Source: Tremella fuciformis (Eukaryota; Basidiomycota; Tremellomycetes; Tremellales; Tremellaceae). From it: a stretch of DNA of 64,000 nucleotides. Below are positions 1 through 10,865 of this stretch, in pieces (within the stretch, counting starts at the first letter, position 1; each line of letters begins with the position of its first letter). Where the stretch lies: NCBI GenBank assembly GCA_032768795.1, contig CP136491.1, positions 1,364,001-1,428,000 of the forward strand, in the 5' to 3' direction. The position numbers and the translations under genes are program-made. Under the pieces are notes generated by a model, which did not search any database, was not told where the DNA came from, and was given only the letters and a program-made list of their open reading frames with translations.

Positions 1-125
1 CGTCGTCTTCGTCGTCCTATTGTCCCACGCCGCCCTCGCCGGTCCTCCTCCCGGAACCGTGCCCGCAGCACATCCCCCTTCTCCGTCAACGTCGCCCACC
101 CGCATCCTCCTCACCAGCCGTCACA
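1..125. other. upstream flank of GDA1
   Basis: The window opens in C-rich, pyrimidine-rich sequence ahead of the first gene. It is probably the promoter-proximal region or 5' untranslated leader of GDA1. I see no gene in it, and the window edge cuts off anything further upstream. Confidence 0.5.
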
Positions 126-2052
126 ATGTTCTCCTCGCGCAAATACTCTCCTCTCCCGACCAGCGCCAATGGCCAGCCCAGGAAGCGCGCCGGCGGTGGC
201 ATGGCCGCGTGGAAGAGGTACCTCATCATCGGCGGCGTGTCTTTGGTCGTGCTCGGCCTTGGCTGGCATCGCTTTGCCGGTCGGCCGAGCTACTCGTACG
301 GAGAGGAGCTCGAGTGGACCGAGGACAGTGAGTCTACAGCTTGTGATCGCCGTGAGCCCCGGCTGATTTGCACAGACACGTATACCCCGGATCTCGATGG
401 GATCCCTCAAACCATGGACGACATCGACTACGGTTCGCCACCTTTCCTCCCAGAGGAGTCTGAGACCTCGGAGGAGGGCGAGGATGAGTCCATGCACATC
501 CTGCCCATCGACTCGGGTAGTCACCGCCCCATATCCGACGAGGATGAGGAGACTCTGAGCAACCCCCACGACCCCCTTTCCAGCGAGGCTCAGGATGCCG
601 CCGAAGCCGACGAAGATTTCACCGAGATCAGCGACGAGGCGCCTGTGTCGGCAATGTCGTTCGAGACTGACCCCGACCCGGCCTCCACGGTATACTGCAC
701 CGAGCCCTACACGGACGAGAAACCTCTCGTTCAGTACGCCCTCACCATAGACGCTGGGTCGACCGGTTCCCGTATCCATGTGTACAAGTTCCACAACTGC
801 GGACCCTCGCCCGCCCTCGAGTACGAGACTTTCAAGATGATCAACCCTGGTCTCTCTGCGTACGCCCGTGACCCGACAGCCGCCGCGGCCTCTCTGGACC
901 CGTTGCTCGAGGAGGCGAAGCGAGTCGTCCCGGAGGAGCTGCACAAGTGCTCGCCAGTCGAAGTCAAGGCCACCGCCGGTCTCCGTCTTCTGGGCACGCA
1001 GGAGAGCGAAGCTATCCTTGACGAAGTGCGCAACCGCCTGGAGACCAACTATGACTTCGTCGTCGGCAATGACAAGGCAGTCGAGATCATGGACGGGAAG
1101 GATGAGGGTGTTTACGCTTGGATCACGGCCAATTACCTTCTCAACAAGATTGGCGAGGACGCCGAGTCGACCGACACGCTGGCCGTGATGGATCTCGGTG
1201 GCGCCTCGACACAGATCGTCTTCGAGCCCAAATTCCCGGCCGATTCTGAGCAGTCCCTGGTCGAGGGCGAACACAAGTATTCCCTCAACTTTGGCGGCAA
1301 AGAGTTCACGCTTTACCAGCACTCTTATCTCGGTTACGGTTTGATGAGGGCCCGTCGCAGCGTGCACAACCTGGTCGCTTTCACCTGGAGCTTTGGCCGC
1401 GGCGAAGTCGAGTGGGACACGCTCAGCGAGGACGTCCAGGTGCCAAACCCTTGTCTGTCTTTGGGCACGAGCCGACGGGTGGAGCTCGACCCTCCAGGAA
1501 GGACTGCCGTCAACGTCACCATGCACGGTGCCACGGGCGGCTTTGAAGCGTGCAACCGGGTCGTCGAACTTGTCATGGCCAAGGACGCGTTAGTGGAATC
1601 TTGCTTGAAAGACATCGCTGACTCTCAGTATCTGCGAGGTGAAGCCTTGCTCGTTCAACGGTGTCTACCAACCATCTCTACTTGACACGTTCCCGCGAGG
1701 ACAATTGCTCGCTCTGTCCTACTTCACCGACCGCATCAAGCCACTCTTGTCGTCCACGTCGAGCGAGCTTACCATCTCCGACCTCGCATCGATGGCCAAG
1801 GACGTCTGCGCCGGCCCGACCGCCTGGGAGGAGAGGTGGGGCAACAACGCCGGCGCCATGGCCGAGCTCGAGGACCGCCCCGAGTACTGCCTCGACCTGA
1901 CCTTTATGAACGCTCTGCTGGGTCTCGGCTACGAGCTCGGACCAGAGCGGGAGATGATTGTGGAGAAGCAGCTGAGAGGAGTCGAGCTCGGTTGGGCTCT
2001 GGGAGCCGGCCTGGCCCTGGTGCAGAAGGCCAGCTTGACCTGCACCGCTTAG
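126..2052 (+). CDS. GDA1: guanosine diphosphatase / Golgi nucleoside diphosphatase (GDA1/CD39 family)
   Basis: This is a type II membrane enzyme that hydrolyses GDP to GMP in the Golgi lumen so that GDP-sugar transporters can exchange. A short cytosolic N-terminus is followed by one membrane segment (about residues 30-47, YLIIGGVSLVVLGLGW), then an acidic Ser/Glu-rich linker of roughly 100 residues, then the catalytic domain. Apyrase motifs are visible in order: DAGSTGSRIHVY, ATAGLRLL, GVYAWITANYLL and LGGASTQIVF. Intron 1 runs 328-375 (GTGAGT...CACAG) and is a multiple of three. A second intron is needed near 1593-1638 to join ...KDAL to VKPCSFNGVYQPSLL. Its donor is weak, so the exact ends are uncertain. 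The product is about 610 residues. The gene converges on GPN3 with only about 160 bases between the stops. Confidence 0.9.
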
Positions 2053-2213
2053 ATGTCGATTCGCATTTAACCTACTCCTTTCTCCACTGTTCATGATCAC
2101 TCATTGGGACATAGATGCATGCTATCTTACTCTAAAGTCGTTGGTGGGGTATATATTGTGCAGGGTATGCGGGACTGATGCAGGTGGTCGGTGTTGTGGG
2201 CGGCCATTCGCGC

Positions 2214-3239
2214 TTACTCTTCGGCAAAGTCTCCTGCAGACAATCAGCACGATGCAATGTGAAATGGCCCCGCCCGCCCGTTGACTCACCCTCGTCCATG
2301 TCTTTGGGGACCCGTGGCTCCTCGTCCTCCCCGTACTGCATCATGTTGTCGATATGGCTCAGGACGGTGTTGACGGAATCCTCATTGGTCACGTCGAGCG
2401 GGAGGAACGAGACGAGGTTTTGGTCTTCGATCTGCGAGAGAACGTTAGCAACTGCGAGGCACAGCAGAGCAACGCGATGCAGAGCAAAGCAGAGACATGC
2501 AGGGCGAGAAAAGCAGCGCAGACCCACCAGGGAGACCACCGCCCGATTGAGCTTGTGATACCGCTCATTGACACCCTTGACATCCTCCACAAGGCTCGGG
2601 TCCGGATCCAGATACCTGGCGACCTCGGCGCCCTGGCGCCCCCGCGCGTCCTTGACGAGGTCCATCTTGCTCATGACGCACAGCATGCTGATGCCCAGTG
2701 CAAGCATACACGACATGGCGCTCATGACGCCGGCGAAAAACTTTGTCTTGTCCTGCATGAACTGGGCGTCGAGGAGGTAGGCTGCCGAGACGCGAAAGTT
2801 GAGGTGGGTGCTGAGGTGCGCGGCGAGGCGCGGGAGGAGGGGGATGTGCGTGTAGAGCTCGATCTGCCCGGGGCAGTCGATGATCAGGTAGTCGTCCTCG
2901 TAGCCGCCGAGCTCGTCCTCGAGCCAGTCGAGGTTGTTCAGCAGGTACCTGTACGATAAGCCCAGCCCCAGCCCCTGTCCCTGACACCAGCACGGGGACG
3001 CACTCGAAGCAGTACACAAGCCCGCCGTTGGGCCCGAACTCGAGCTCGTCCATGACATCTTCCAACGAGATCAAGTCTCGAATGTCCACTGCCGGGTCGT
3101 ACTCGAACCGTTCGGCCGCCGGGTCGAGGTTCATGAGGTGGACCGTCCGGCCCAAAGTCTGCGCATGGGTGATCAGTGCCGAGCAGAACGTCGACTTGCC
3201 CGCACCAGCTGGGCCGGTGATGAGCACGGCGTAACGCAT
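2214..3239 (-). CDS. GPN3: GPN-loop GTPase 3
   Basis: GPN-loop GTPases act with GPN1 in cytoplasmic assembly and nuclear import of RNA polymerase II. The P-loop GPAGAGKST lies near residue 8, NLDPAAE near 38, the family-defining GPN loop in [10 protein letters not shown] near 70, and [11 protein letters not shown] near 100. The guanine-recognition motif is the SKMD stretch. Three introns (3003-2949, 2527-2432, 2289-2234) join four exons of 236, 421, 142 and 20 nt, totalling 819 nt, or 272 residues, the normal size for the family. The first splice gives [15 protein letters not shown]. The last 20-nt exon supplies the acidic end DFAEE. GPN2 was considered, but the [11 protein letters not shown] start and the [13 protein letters not shown] region fit GPN3 better. 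Confidence 0.92.
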
Positions 3240-3468
3240 GGCTGGCTTGCCGACTTGGCTCTTGTCAGAACGGAAAGTCGACAGACAAAAAGGTCACATT
3301 CAGATATTCACTCGGCTTTGAAAATCCATCCGCAACGGTCAATGGCGGAAAGTCCTGTTGCACGACATTGACTCGATGCGATGCATACATACCCAGCATG
3401 TACTTGACCATGCTCAGCCTCAAATGCACATACATGCATGCTCAAAACTGAGAAGCCAAAAGGTGAAT

Positions 3469-3571
3469 CTGCCCCCGTGAGAATCGAACTCACGACCTCC
3501 CGATCGTCATAACAGCCGCTGAGCGGCCCGAAAATAACAGTCGATCGCTTTAACCGCTTAGCCAGGGGGCA
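3469..3571 (-). tRNA. tRNA-Asn (GTT) with a 30-nt intron
   Basis: On the minus strand the sequence folds as a tRNA. The 7-bp acceptor stem is TGCCCCC/GGGGGCA, followed by TGGCTAAGCGGTTAAAGC for the D arm. The T arm GTGAG-TTCGATT-CTCAC is perfect. The anticodon loop reads CTGTTA then resumes ATCGG, which gives anticodon GTT at 3538-3536. The intron at 3534-3505 lies just after position 37, where eukaryotic tRNA introns belong. Removing it leaves a 73-nt body. The joined loop CTGTTAATCG and the following AGGTCGTGAG closely resemble known fungal tRNA-Asn. The first anticodon-stem pair (A27-G43) is mismatched. The intron contains a perfect hairpin GCCGCT/AGCGGC. Confidence 0.85.
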
Positions 3572-3647
3572 GTTGTTGTTCGGTTGTATTATGTAATATA
3601 TATGTTTAAAGTTGTCACAAGCCGCGGTCCCTACGCAGTCAATGGAT

Positions 3648-5952
3648 TCATGCTCGGATGAGATGCTTTGCAAGCCATGCTCTAAACTCGACGCACTCCT
3701 CATTTGGATCCTCATCAAACGCGTGATCTGCACCAAGTCGTGATTCGAAGTGGAAGTCTGGGATGGTTTCACGCATCAGGTCCACTGTTGGGGCGATCGG
3801 CTGCACCTTGTCGTCAATGGTACCATGTGCGAGATATACCGGCACCTGCGTCACCGAACCCCGCTCCTTCTTCGCCGCGGCTTGACACAGCCGCAGACGA
3901 TGGATGATGGACAGAGTTTCAGGCGTGGGACGAAAGGCGTCAAGGCCCGAGCCGACCGAGCGCTGTTTGAGGAAAAGGAGGGAAGGGAACAGGGCGTGCT
4001 GCAGCATGTAAGGGTAGAGGATGGAACGAGGGCCGCCCGAGATCGCCGTGCATACAGGCGAGGCTTTGGTATCGAGATGGGGTTTGGCGGCCTCGTGAGG
4101 GACGCTGGAGGTCAGTGCATACGACTGGCTAGATGTGAGGCCGTACGTCTTGCCCCACCAAGGGACGGGATTCGTCTCAGTCGTCCAGAAGGGGTCCGTG
4201 AGATCCGTTATGGGGCAAAAGGGTGCCAAACACTTGATGCCTCCACCATTCAGCTCGCCACGATATCCTCCCACGGCTTCGTCAGACGAGGTCCTGGGAA
4301 CAGCCAGTCCCGCTATCAAGGCCAGATAGCCACCGGCGGAAGAGCCAGAGAGACATATGCGGTTTGTGTCGATTCTTTGGCTGCTGCCTGCTTGCTCCAG
4401 TTTCGTGTGCAGCTTGGTTCGGACGTAATCAAGCAAGGCAGTGATGTCGGAGAGAATATCGAGGATGGGGACTTGAGGGGCTAAGCGATAATTAGGCGAA
4501 ATGACGGCGACATGTTCTTTGCCGGCCGCCCCAGAGAACTCGAAAGACGGGAGACGACGGAAGTGCGCAGGTAGATTCTCCTTGTTGCCCTGCAACAGAC
4601 CGCCACCGTGAAACCAAATGACGAGGGGACGAGGGCGCCTGTCCTCGTTACTCGGGAGGTAAAGGTCAAAGTCGATGTTGAGAGGTTCATCGTGGAATGT
4701 TGCTGCGGGACATGTGCGATACACCAAGGTCATCGAGGGCGAAGGTGAGGGCAGCTGTGCGGGAACGTCAACTGCTGGACCGGAGTCGGCTCCACCCTGA
4801 TCACTGGACGGCCGTGTAGGAGCGTTGCTCGGTTGAATGAGGCCACAGCCCTCCATTTCGACCTTGCATTCGGAGGCAAGATTGCCTTTGATATCGTGAA
4901 GAGCAGCGTTGCCAGACAAGACCAGCGTTGCGAGGACAGGCATCTGCTGAGCTCCCAGCCCGCACTCCGTCACGTCCATCACCCCTTGAAGATTGTTGGA
5001 TTCAAGATTCACGACGCGGATAGAAGGCAAGGTGAGAGGCGCGAGCGTGTGCAAACATGAAACGGACAGAGAGTTGTGGCCCAGATTGAGACTCCGCAGC
5101 GCTGGCCAGATCGGACGGGCCGCATTGTTCTGTCCCCGCGAGAATGACGTGGACAGGAACCCCGCACCGTAGGCGAGACCTTGCTCGGAAGGCTGTATTG
5201 GCGACGAAGTGTCGATGCCTGATACTGAGTTGTGCGAGAGGTCCAGCACTTGCAATGCAGGCAGCAGGAGCAGAGCAGCGGGAACAGAGTCGAAGTGATT
5301 GTGCCTGTCGATCAGCAACTGGGCCACTCGGCGACGAAACACGCACGACAGATCTAGAGAGGTGAGCTTTAACAGATCTGCTACACTGTCGGGAAGGTGA
5401 GATAGCTGGTTATGGCTCAACTATCCGAGTCAACGGACAAATCACCAAGAATACCCAGTACCCACGTCAAGCGTCCGCAGACCCCCGAATGCCCCAAACT
5501 CGCTGTCAATATCTCTCAGTCGGTTTGTCGAGGCTTTGAAGAGAGTCAACTCCTCTGGTTCGGTCCAAGCCGCCGCACGCGTTGTCGGCGTCTTGCTTGA
5601 CGAAGCGCGAGCCAAGTCAGACAACGGGATGCCCAATAGGTCGGTGAACACCTCGATCGGCAATTCGTCGAGCTCGAGGGCCGTCAGGTCGAGCTTGCCT
5701 TGAACCCGTAAGCCATGCGAAGACAGGCCAAGTTCTGGCACAGTGCTCACCAGTTCTGGCGGCATGCTTGATCTGCGAGTCGACGGTGCGATCTTCCGCC
5801 AACTCCTCATCCCCGAACCGTGAATGTCGTCCTGGTGTGCCCGAGACCTGTTGAGCTGCATTTGCAGCTGCAACGCGTCTGGAGGCGGCGGCAGGTGATG
5901 CGCGGACCTCGGCGCGCTTTGCCGCTATCTGATCTCGTATACTGTGTGACAT
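3648..5952 (-). CDS. leucine-rich-repeat protein fused to an alpha/beta-hydrolase (carboxylesterase-like)
   Basis: The protein is about 715 residues. It opens with MSHSIRDQIAAKRAEVR and a basic region ending QIKHAARTGKLDLTALEL, the start of typical intracellular leucine-rich repeats. Repeats such as TLDLSHNQLSHLP, SLDLSHNHFDSVP and VLDLSHNSV follow. Three introns lie in the repeat region, and splicing restores the repeat consensus at each. After a Pro/Ser-rich linker the same open frame continues into a hydrolase: oxyanion motif FHGGG, NYRLAP, nucleophile elbow GSSAGG, acid in HGTIDDKV and histidine in GADHAFDE. All catalytic residues are present, so an active esterase is likely, but the substrate is unknown. 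No signal peptide is seen, so the enzyme is probably cytosolic. The stop lies close to the tRNA gene. Confidence 0.8.
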
Positions 5953-6103
5953 GAGGCCGTGGGACAGAAGTGAGCAGAGCATGTACAAGATGGGACAGAC
6001 GCAACTCGGCTACTCGCGTCACGATCAGGCACAATTCCGACCGGAAAGCGTCTTCCTCGATGCAAGTGTCATGTATTTCATATCTACAGTATATGAGACG
6101 GCT

Positions 6104-7360
6104 CTAGTCCTTCTCTCCAACGCGGACCAGCCACTCGCCCCTCTCTTCCTCATTCATCTGCCGGAATCGCCCTTGACCACCCATGCCCTTCCCTTCTGAT
6201 GCGGGTTCGTCTGGTGAGGTGGAGGAGATCCCGATCTCAATCTCGTCTGCCTTGAAATCCGTCATGCACACCGAACTCAGACACTCGATTGCCAACTAGA
6301 CTGTCAGAAACTACTTCCTCACGATCATAATAAAACTCACCTCTATCACGCCAGCCCGATCGAGAACAGTCTTCTCTGCTTCCAGTGTTTTCCAGCGCTT
6401 CTCGAGCTACGATATGAGTTGATGCTTTGCACGAGAAAATGAAGCGACTAACGAAGTTTGTTGCCTCAGTTTGCTTCTGGCCAGCTGCAGTGGCCTTGAA
6501 CCCGACGAAGAATCCCGCAGGATCCAATTTGAAGACCTGAGGACCTCGCTCATCATCGGGGCCGATGAGAATCATGGCTGATCGTTAATGGACCGGGACG
6601 AAGAAAAGGGAGCAAGCCTCACAGATGCCTAGCGGTCGCATACCTGCTCTCTGAGTGTACACCTGATTGATGTTTGCGATCCTCTTGGCCACTTGAAATG
6701 AGCGTTTCGTATCGGGTGTCCTCCAAGCGACTTACACGCGTCCGGAGTGATCTCGTAACCAAATTTGTAACGGAAGGTCGCCGCCTCTTGCCTCGTTCTT
6801 GCGACCTGCGCCCGAGCATCCGCTGCGGGTCAGCTGACCGTTGAGAGGGTGTTTCGGATGAGCTCACCAATCATACCGGTCATCACGCAGCCAATGGTAG
6901 GAGTTATCTGGAAGAGGTGTGTGATCGTCTCCGGGTCAAGCAGCTTATCCTGCCCCGAGTCAGCCCGGTGCAGACGATGAGGATAGGCATGCGAGTATCG
7001 AAGGGACTAACGGGAACTTTGCGCTGAGTGATGACAACAGCGGTGTCTTTGCCTCGCACTGCGACCGCTGTTACGCCGGATCCCGAGATAGCTTTGAAAG
7101 CATATTCTGTTGCTCAGTGACTGAAGCAAAGATGACCTAAAGGGAGTCCACGTACCGACTTGGTATAGCTGTAAGAGAGTGATGTGAGCATGGGGCCTCG
7201 ATGATGATAGGACCATTGCCAGCGAAGCAACACCGGTGACGTGAAAAGGGTTTCACTCACCCGACCCTCTGGGGAGAACACCGTGAGGTAGCTGAGAGTC
7301 AGGTTGCACTCTGCGATGTCAAGGGAGGTGGACGAACCGGTCGTAGGAGGAGCGAGACAT
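6104..7360 (-). CDS. SCL1: 20S proteasome subunit alpha-1
   Basis: This is an alpha-ring subunit of the 20S proteasome. The start [29 protein letters not shown] is the canonical alpha N-terminus (split here by introns). Further blocks are [68 protein letters not shown] and [18 protein letters not shown], which fit the alpha-1 (PSMA6/Scl1) class. About nine short introns interrupt the gene, including one inside codon 8. The last exon begins LAIECLSSV and ends in a charged tail [14 protein letters not shown]. It shares a divergent promoter of about 300 bases with the small gene to its right. Confidence 0.9.
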
Positions 7361-7627
7361 GTTGAACGAAAGGTGTCACTTGAAGTGAACGGCAGCAAGC
7401 CTGGAATTTGCAGTGACTTGCGCGCTCTTTCCTGACTGTTGTTACTGTCGAAGCAATGTCAAGCTGGCATGGAATTGGGGCCAAAGTAGAGATGGAACAA
7501 GTACATTGCGAGGGACCGCTTCACCAGCGACCCACGGCAACGCGTAATGCTGGGATCCCTTACGTAATCATCCCCTCCAGCGCCGTATTTTTTTGGATCT
7601 TTGCTGTCCATTTGCCATGTCCATTAT

Positions 7628-7659
7628 CCACTACTCTCATCATCCACTACTCTCATCAT
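7628..7659 (+). repeat. 16-bp tandem duplication abutting a start codon
   Basis: CCACTACTCTCATCAT occurs twice head to tail (7628-7643 and 7644-7659). The last two bases of the second copy are the AT of the ATG of the following gene. It lies in the probable 5' leader. Confidence 0.95.
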
Positions 7660-8078
7660 GGCGAAATCAGCGCGCTCAAAGACAAAGCTTGCGAACCGAC
7701 GCAAGAAGCGAACCGAGTCGTACTATGCTGTCCTCGATGCTGCGCGAACAAAGCGGATATCGGATAAGCTCCTGGGAAAAGATCAGGAGTCGGCGCCCGT
7801 AGACGATGAAGGCGCAGAAGCAGACGGGGACGCTGCTCCAGAGAATGACGAAGCCATGCAGAGTTGGTTAATGGATGTGGATATCTAGTGGAGCTTATCA
7901 TATAGGCGACAGCGAGAAGGCACATGTACCGAAGATCTCGACATCTGGTCCTCGTAGAAGTCGTCACGAGGAATGGCGATTGAGCAAAGGCATGAGCGTG
8001 AAGCCCAAATCGAAGGGACAGAACAAACACGGTGTTCAGCGCGGGAAGAACAACGGCAAGACGAAACGGAGACGTTGA
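7658..8078 (+). CDS. small basic nucleolar-type protein, UPF0642/DUF2423 (YBL028C-like)
   Basis: The 125-residue protein opens MAKSARSKTKLANRRKKR, the hallmark of the UPF0642/DUF2423 family, followed by YYAVLDAARTKRISDKLLG. An acidic middle leads to a very basic tail rich in Lys/Arg (SKGQNKHGVQRGKNNGKTKRRR without its first residues). One 43-nt intron (7863-7905, GTTGGT...ATATAG) joins exons of 205 and 173 nt in frame. Yeast members are reported as nuclear or nucleolar proteins linked to pre-60S ribosome assembly. That role is inferred here from family membership. It is divergent from SCL1. Confidence 0.8.
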
Positions 8079-8264
8079 TCCCTTCCGCCCACATCACGAC
8101 CACTGCATCTGTACATTTTAGCTCCTCCCATCCTGTATGTAACGGCGATACCGCCAGGGATTCCTCTATATCCAAAATCTGTCAATGTCACAGCGCTGCG
8201 GCTTGCAACTTCCATTGTCGACTTCATCAGCGACCGACTGAAGTCGCCCCGATCACATATGCAT

Positions 8265-10276
8265 CTATGGTTGAGCTAGAGGGCTCCTCTCGCGTATTCT
8301 AGCCCCGACGCGATAGAAAATGAACGGCAGTGGAATGGTCAAACACATCAGACCGCCAAGCAGACACGTTGCTCCTACGGCGCCGAGGCGCTCGTACATC
8401 TGTTGTCCAAAACTGCGAATCAGAGATGCTGGAGTTGTGCAGGCGAAACATACAGAGGGAATCCGGCCGCGAAAGCGGAACGCATGAACGAGTTGGATGC
8501 AAGTGCACTGGCGGCAACGGGGCGATATGCGCTGCTCGTCAGTCGGAGGACGACCGATGTGCGAGTTTGACTTGCTCAACAAGATATGTAAAGGTGCTTG
8601 TGAAGCTGAATACCATGCCAGCCCCAAAGAAGCTGGACATGATGATGGGGACAATCCAGTGTACGCTGCGGAAACTGGTGAGACCCAACAACAGCAGCCC
8701 GAGTGGGCAAAGAAATGCCCCATAGAACCCAGGGACGAGGCGAGTTTCCGGCGGGGCTTTGCCGCCGTGTGCTTTGGCCACCTTCTTGTAGTGTCTGGCG
8801 TCAGTGTATGGATGCGTCAATGCAGCAGAAACGCACTTGTTGACCAATGGTTGCAGAGAAACGGCGATGACCTGACCAGCTCCAATCCCCAAGAAAGCCA
8901 TGCCAGTCTCCTCAAGTGTGCTGTATGTTCAGCATTGCTTTGCAGTATAGCAAAGTGCCTCACAAGCCGTATTGAGTCCGCATGATGTACGGGATGCCCC
9001 CAAAGCTGAGATAAAGAATGCCGAGAATGATGGCGGACCAAAGGTCGAGGAACAAGACCATGAGTTGCGTCGAAAGCAGTACTGCGGCGTGAGCATAGGG
9101 TCGTGGGATCGTCAAACTCACCAAAAGGCGTTCGAATACTCTTTTGTAGGGCCTGGAGAAACACTCGATTCATTGTCTCTACAGGAGCGACCCAACGATC
9201 ATCCCCGGTTTCGCGTCGCATTCTGACGTCAGGTCGGTCCCAGTGACTCGCGAGTGAAACATACTGGACAGCACGTCGACGTAGAAGCTCCGGGTTATAG
9301 GTCTCCGGCACGAAGAGCAGTAGCAGAGCGAGCATGACTGCAGCCCAGATGAGCACAACATAGAATGTCCAATGCCAGTCGACATTCTGGTTGATGAAGC
9401 CGGACAGAAGGGGTCCAAGGACCGGACCTAGAAATGGGGCCGCAGAGAATATCATCATGGGGCTGTAGGTCAGATATGATTTTGTTCGTTTCGGAGAAGC
9501 CTTACTTGCCGACTTTGTGATTATGGAAGACGTCCGATATCGCACCCCCAGATACGGAGAGGAATGCCGAGCCGCCAAATCCTGTGAACTGAACTGTCAG
9601 CATCGAGTCAGTTCCCAATGCCGTGCGACGAACAAAGCGGAAAATAAGATGAACGGCGATATTGTTGGCTGGCCGTCATCAGCACGGACCACTGTCTGGT
9701 GACCCGCTTACAGAAAGCAACCGGGAAGTTGAGGACTGTCTGTGAGCTTCGATTACCCATTGACGAGAAAGCTTTACGAAAGAAGACCGCAAAACTGCCA
9801 TGCAAGACTCTTGCCCTTCCCGCAAATTCCGAGATGGGACCGAGAAACACTATGGTCAGCCTCTAAAGCGGCGGTCCGACGAGACTCACTAGGTCCGATG
9901 CCAAGCCCCGCCACGAACAACGAAACACTAAGGATGCAAACTTCCTGACTGACGCCATACTGCTTCTCCATGCCCGCATAAGTGTCGGCTGCCATTGACG
10001 AGCAGCACGTGACGCAAGCACAAGACAATGCGAGAATGGTGGTCATCAACCTGCCCAGACTCAGCCGATCGGGACATCATGAACGCGCTGAATCTATGCT
10101 GACCATCGTTTTCCCGAAGGAGTGTTGAGGGGATCACCGGGGTCGTCGGTACCCTCCCAGCCGACCACCCAACTGGCAGCCTCCTTGTTGGACTGTCCCA
10201 CATCTTCAGCGGTCGCGTCTGGCATAACGTCGGGAGGTCCTGCCTCTGTCTTGGAGGCTGTCGAGAATTGACTCAT
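8265..10276 (-). CDS. MFS drug:H+ antiporter-type transporter
   Basis: This is a twelve-span major facilitator of the DHA1 type, which exports drugs or polyamines at the plasma membrane. The N-terminal tail has the typical WVVGWEGTDDPGDPLN before the first membrane span. Recognisable segments are YGVSQEVCILSVSLFVAGLG, GPISEFAGR, LLNFPVAF after splicing, GGAISDVF, and APFLGPVLGPLLSGFI, the antiporter motif of span 5. Later spans include VDWHWTFYVVLIWAAVM and FGGIPYIM. At least eight introns are required; those in the first half were followed by eye and keep frame. The first in-frame ATG is at 10276. It shares a 589-bp divergent promoter with PFA4. Substrate cannot be read from sequence. Confidence 0.8.
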
Positions 10277-10865
10277 GTAGAATGTGGCGACGGGCCAGAA
10301 GGCTTTGACTGAATTCGACTCGATGTTGAAGCGTCGGCTGGATCTCAACAGTGATTCGACGTCGGATGCGAAGTCATGAGATTGCGCCGGTCATCCTCGA
10401 TTCTCTCCAGCAATCCGGTCTGACTATGGGTAGTCTTGCTAATCCAGCCCCAAGGGGTATGGGTTTGTCATTGCGAAGACCTGAAAATAGGTGTTTGTAA
10501 ACTTATGTCCGATGTGGAGGGGAGGGAGGTGCAAGGTGGAGGCACGGACTTATCTAATCACCTTTTGAGCTTTGCGGCAGAGTTACTAACCTCACGATAT
10601 GCTGCCCACTGCCTGTCCAACGACTCAGAGGGGGGGGGGGCGCTACATGGTGGTCGATCATGGTAGTCCTGTATGCCTCGATGGCGCTCCGACGCTGGTT
10701 CGCTTCCAAGCTTCCAAGTGATTCTTCGCCACGGTTCAAGCACGCGGCGTCCTCCCACGTGGCAAATCCGGGTTCACCGCCTGCGGTGCCCGAAGTGCTC
10801 TTGACGTCGTCTGATCTCCAACGCGAAAGGTTCAAAACCAGCTCGTCCTAGCTGGACTTCAGCTC
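10277..10865. promoter_or_regulatory. divergent promoter region between the MFS gene and PFA4
   Basis: This is a 589-base gap between two divergent starts with no credible gene. It contains an uninterrupted run of 11 G (10630-10640). I found no clear TATA element or shared palindrome. Open frames here are short and lack homology I recognise. Confidence 0.5.

Noticed and set aside
111..1526. Long minus-strand open frame of 471 codons opposite GDA1
   Set aside because: It mirrors the codon periodicity of GDA1, which has clear apyrase motifs. The antisense protein has no recognisable domain and no independent splice or start context.
10630..10640. Run of 11 G as a possible assembly gap or origin
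   Set aside because: A single homopolymer run with normal sequence on both sides; noted only as part of the promoter.
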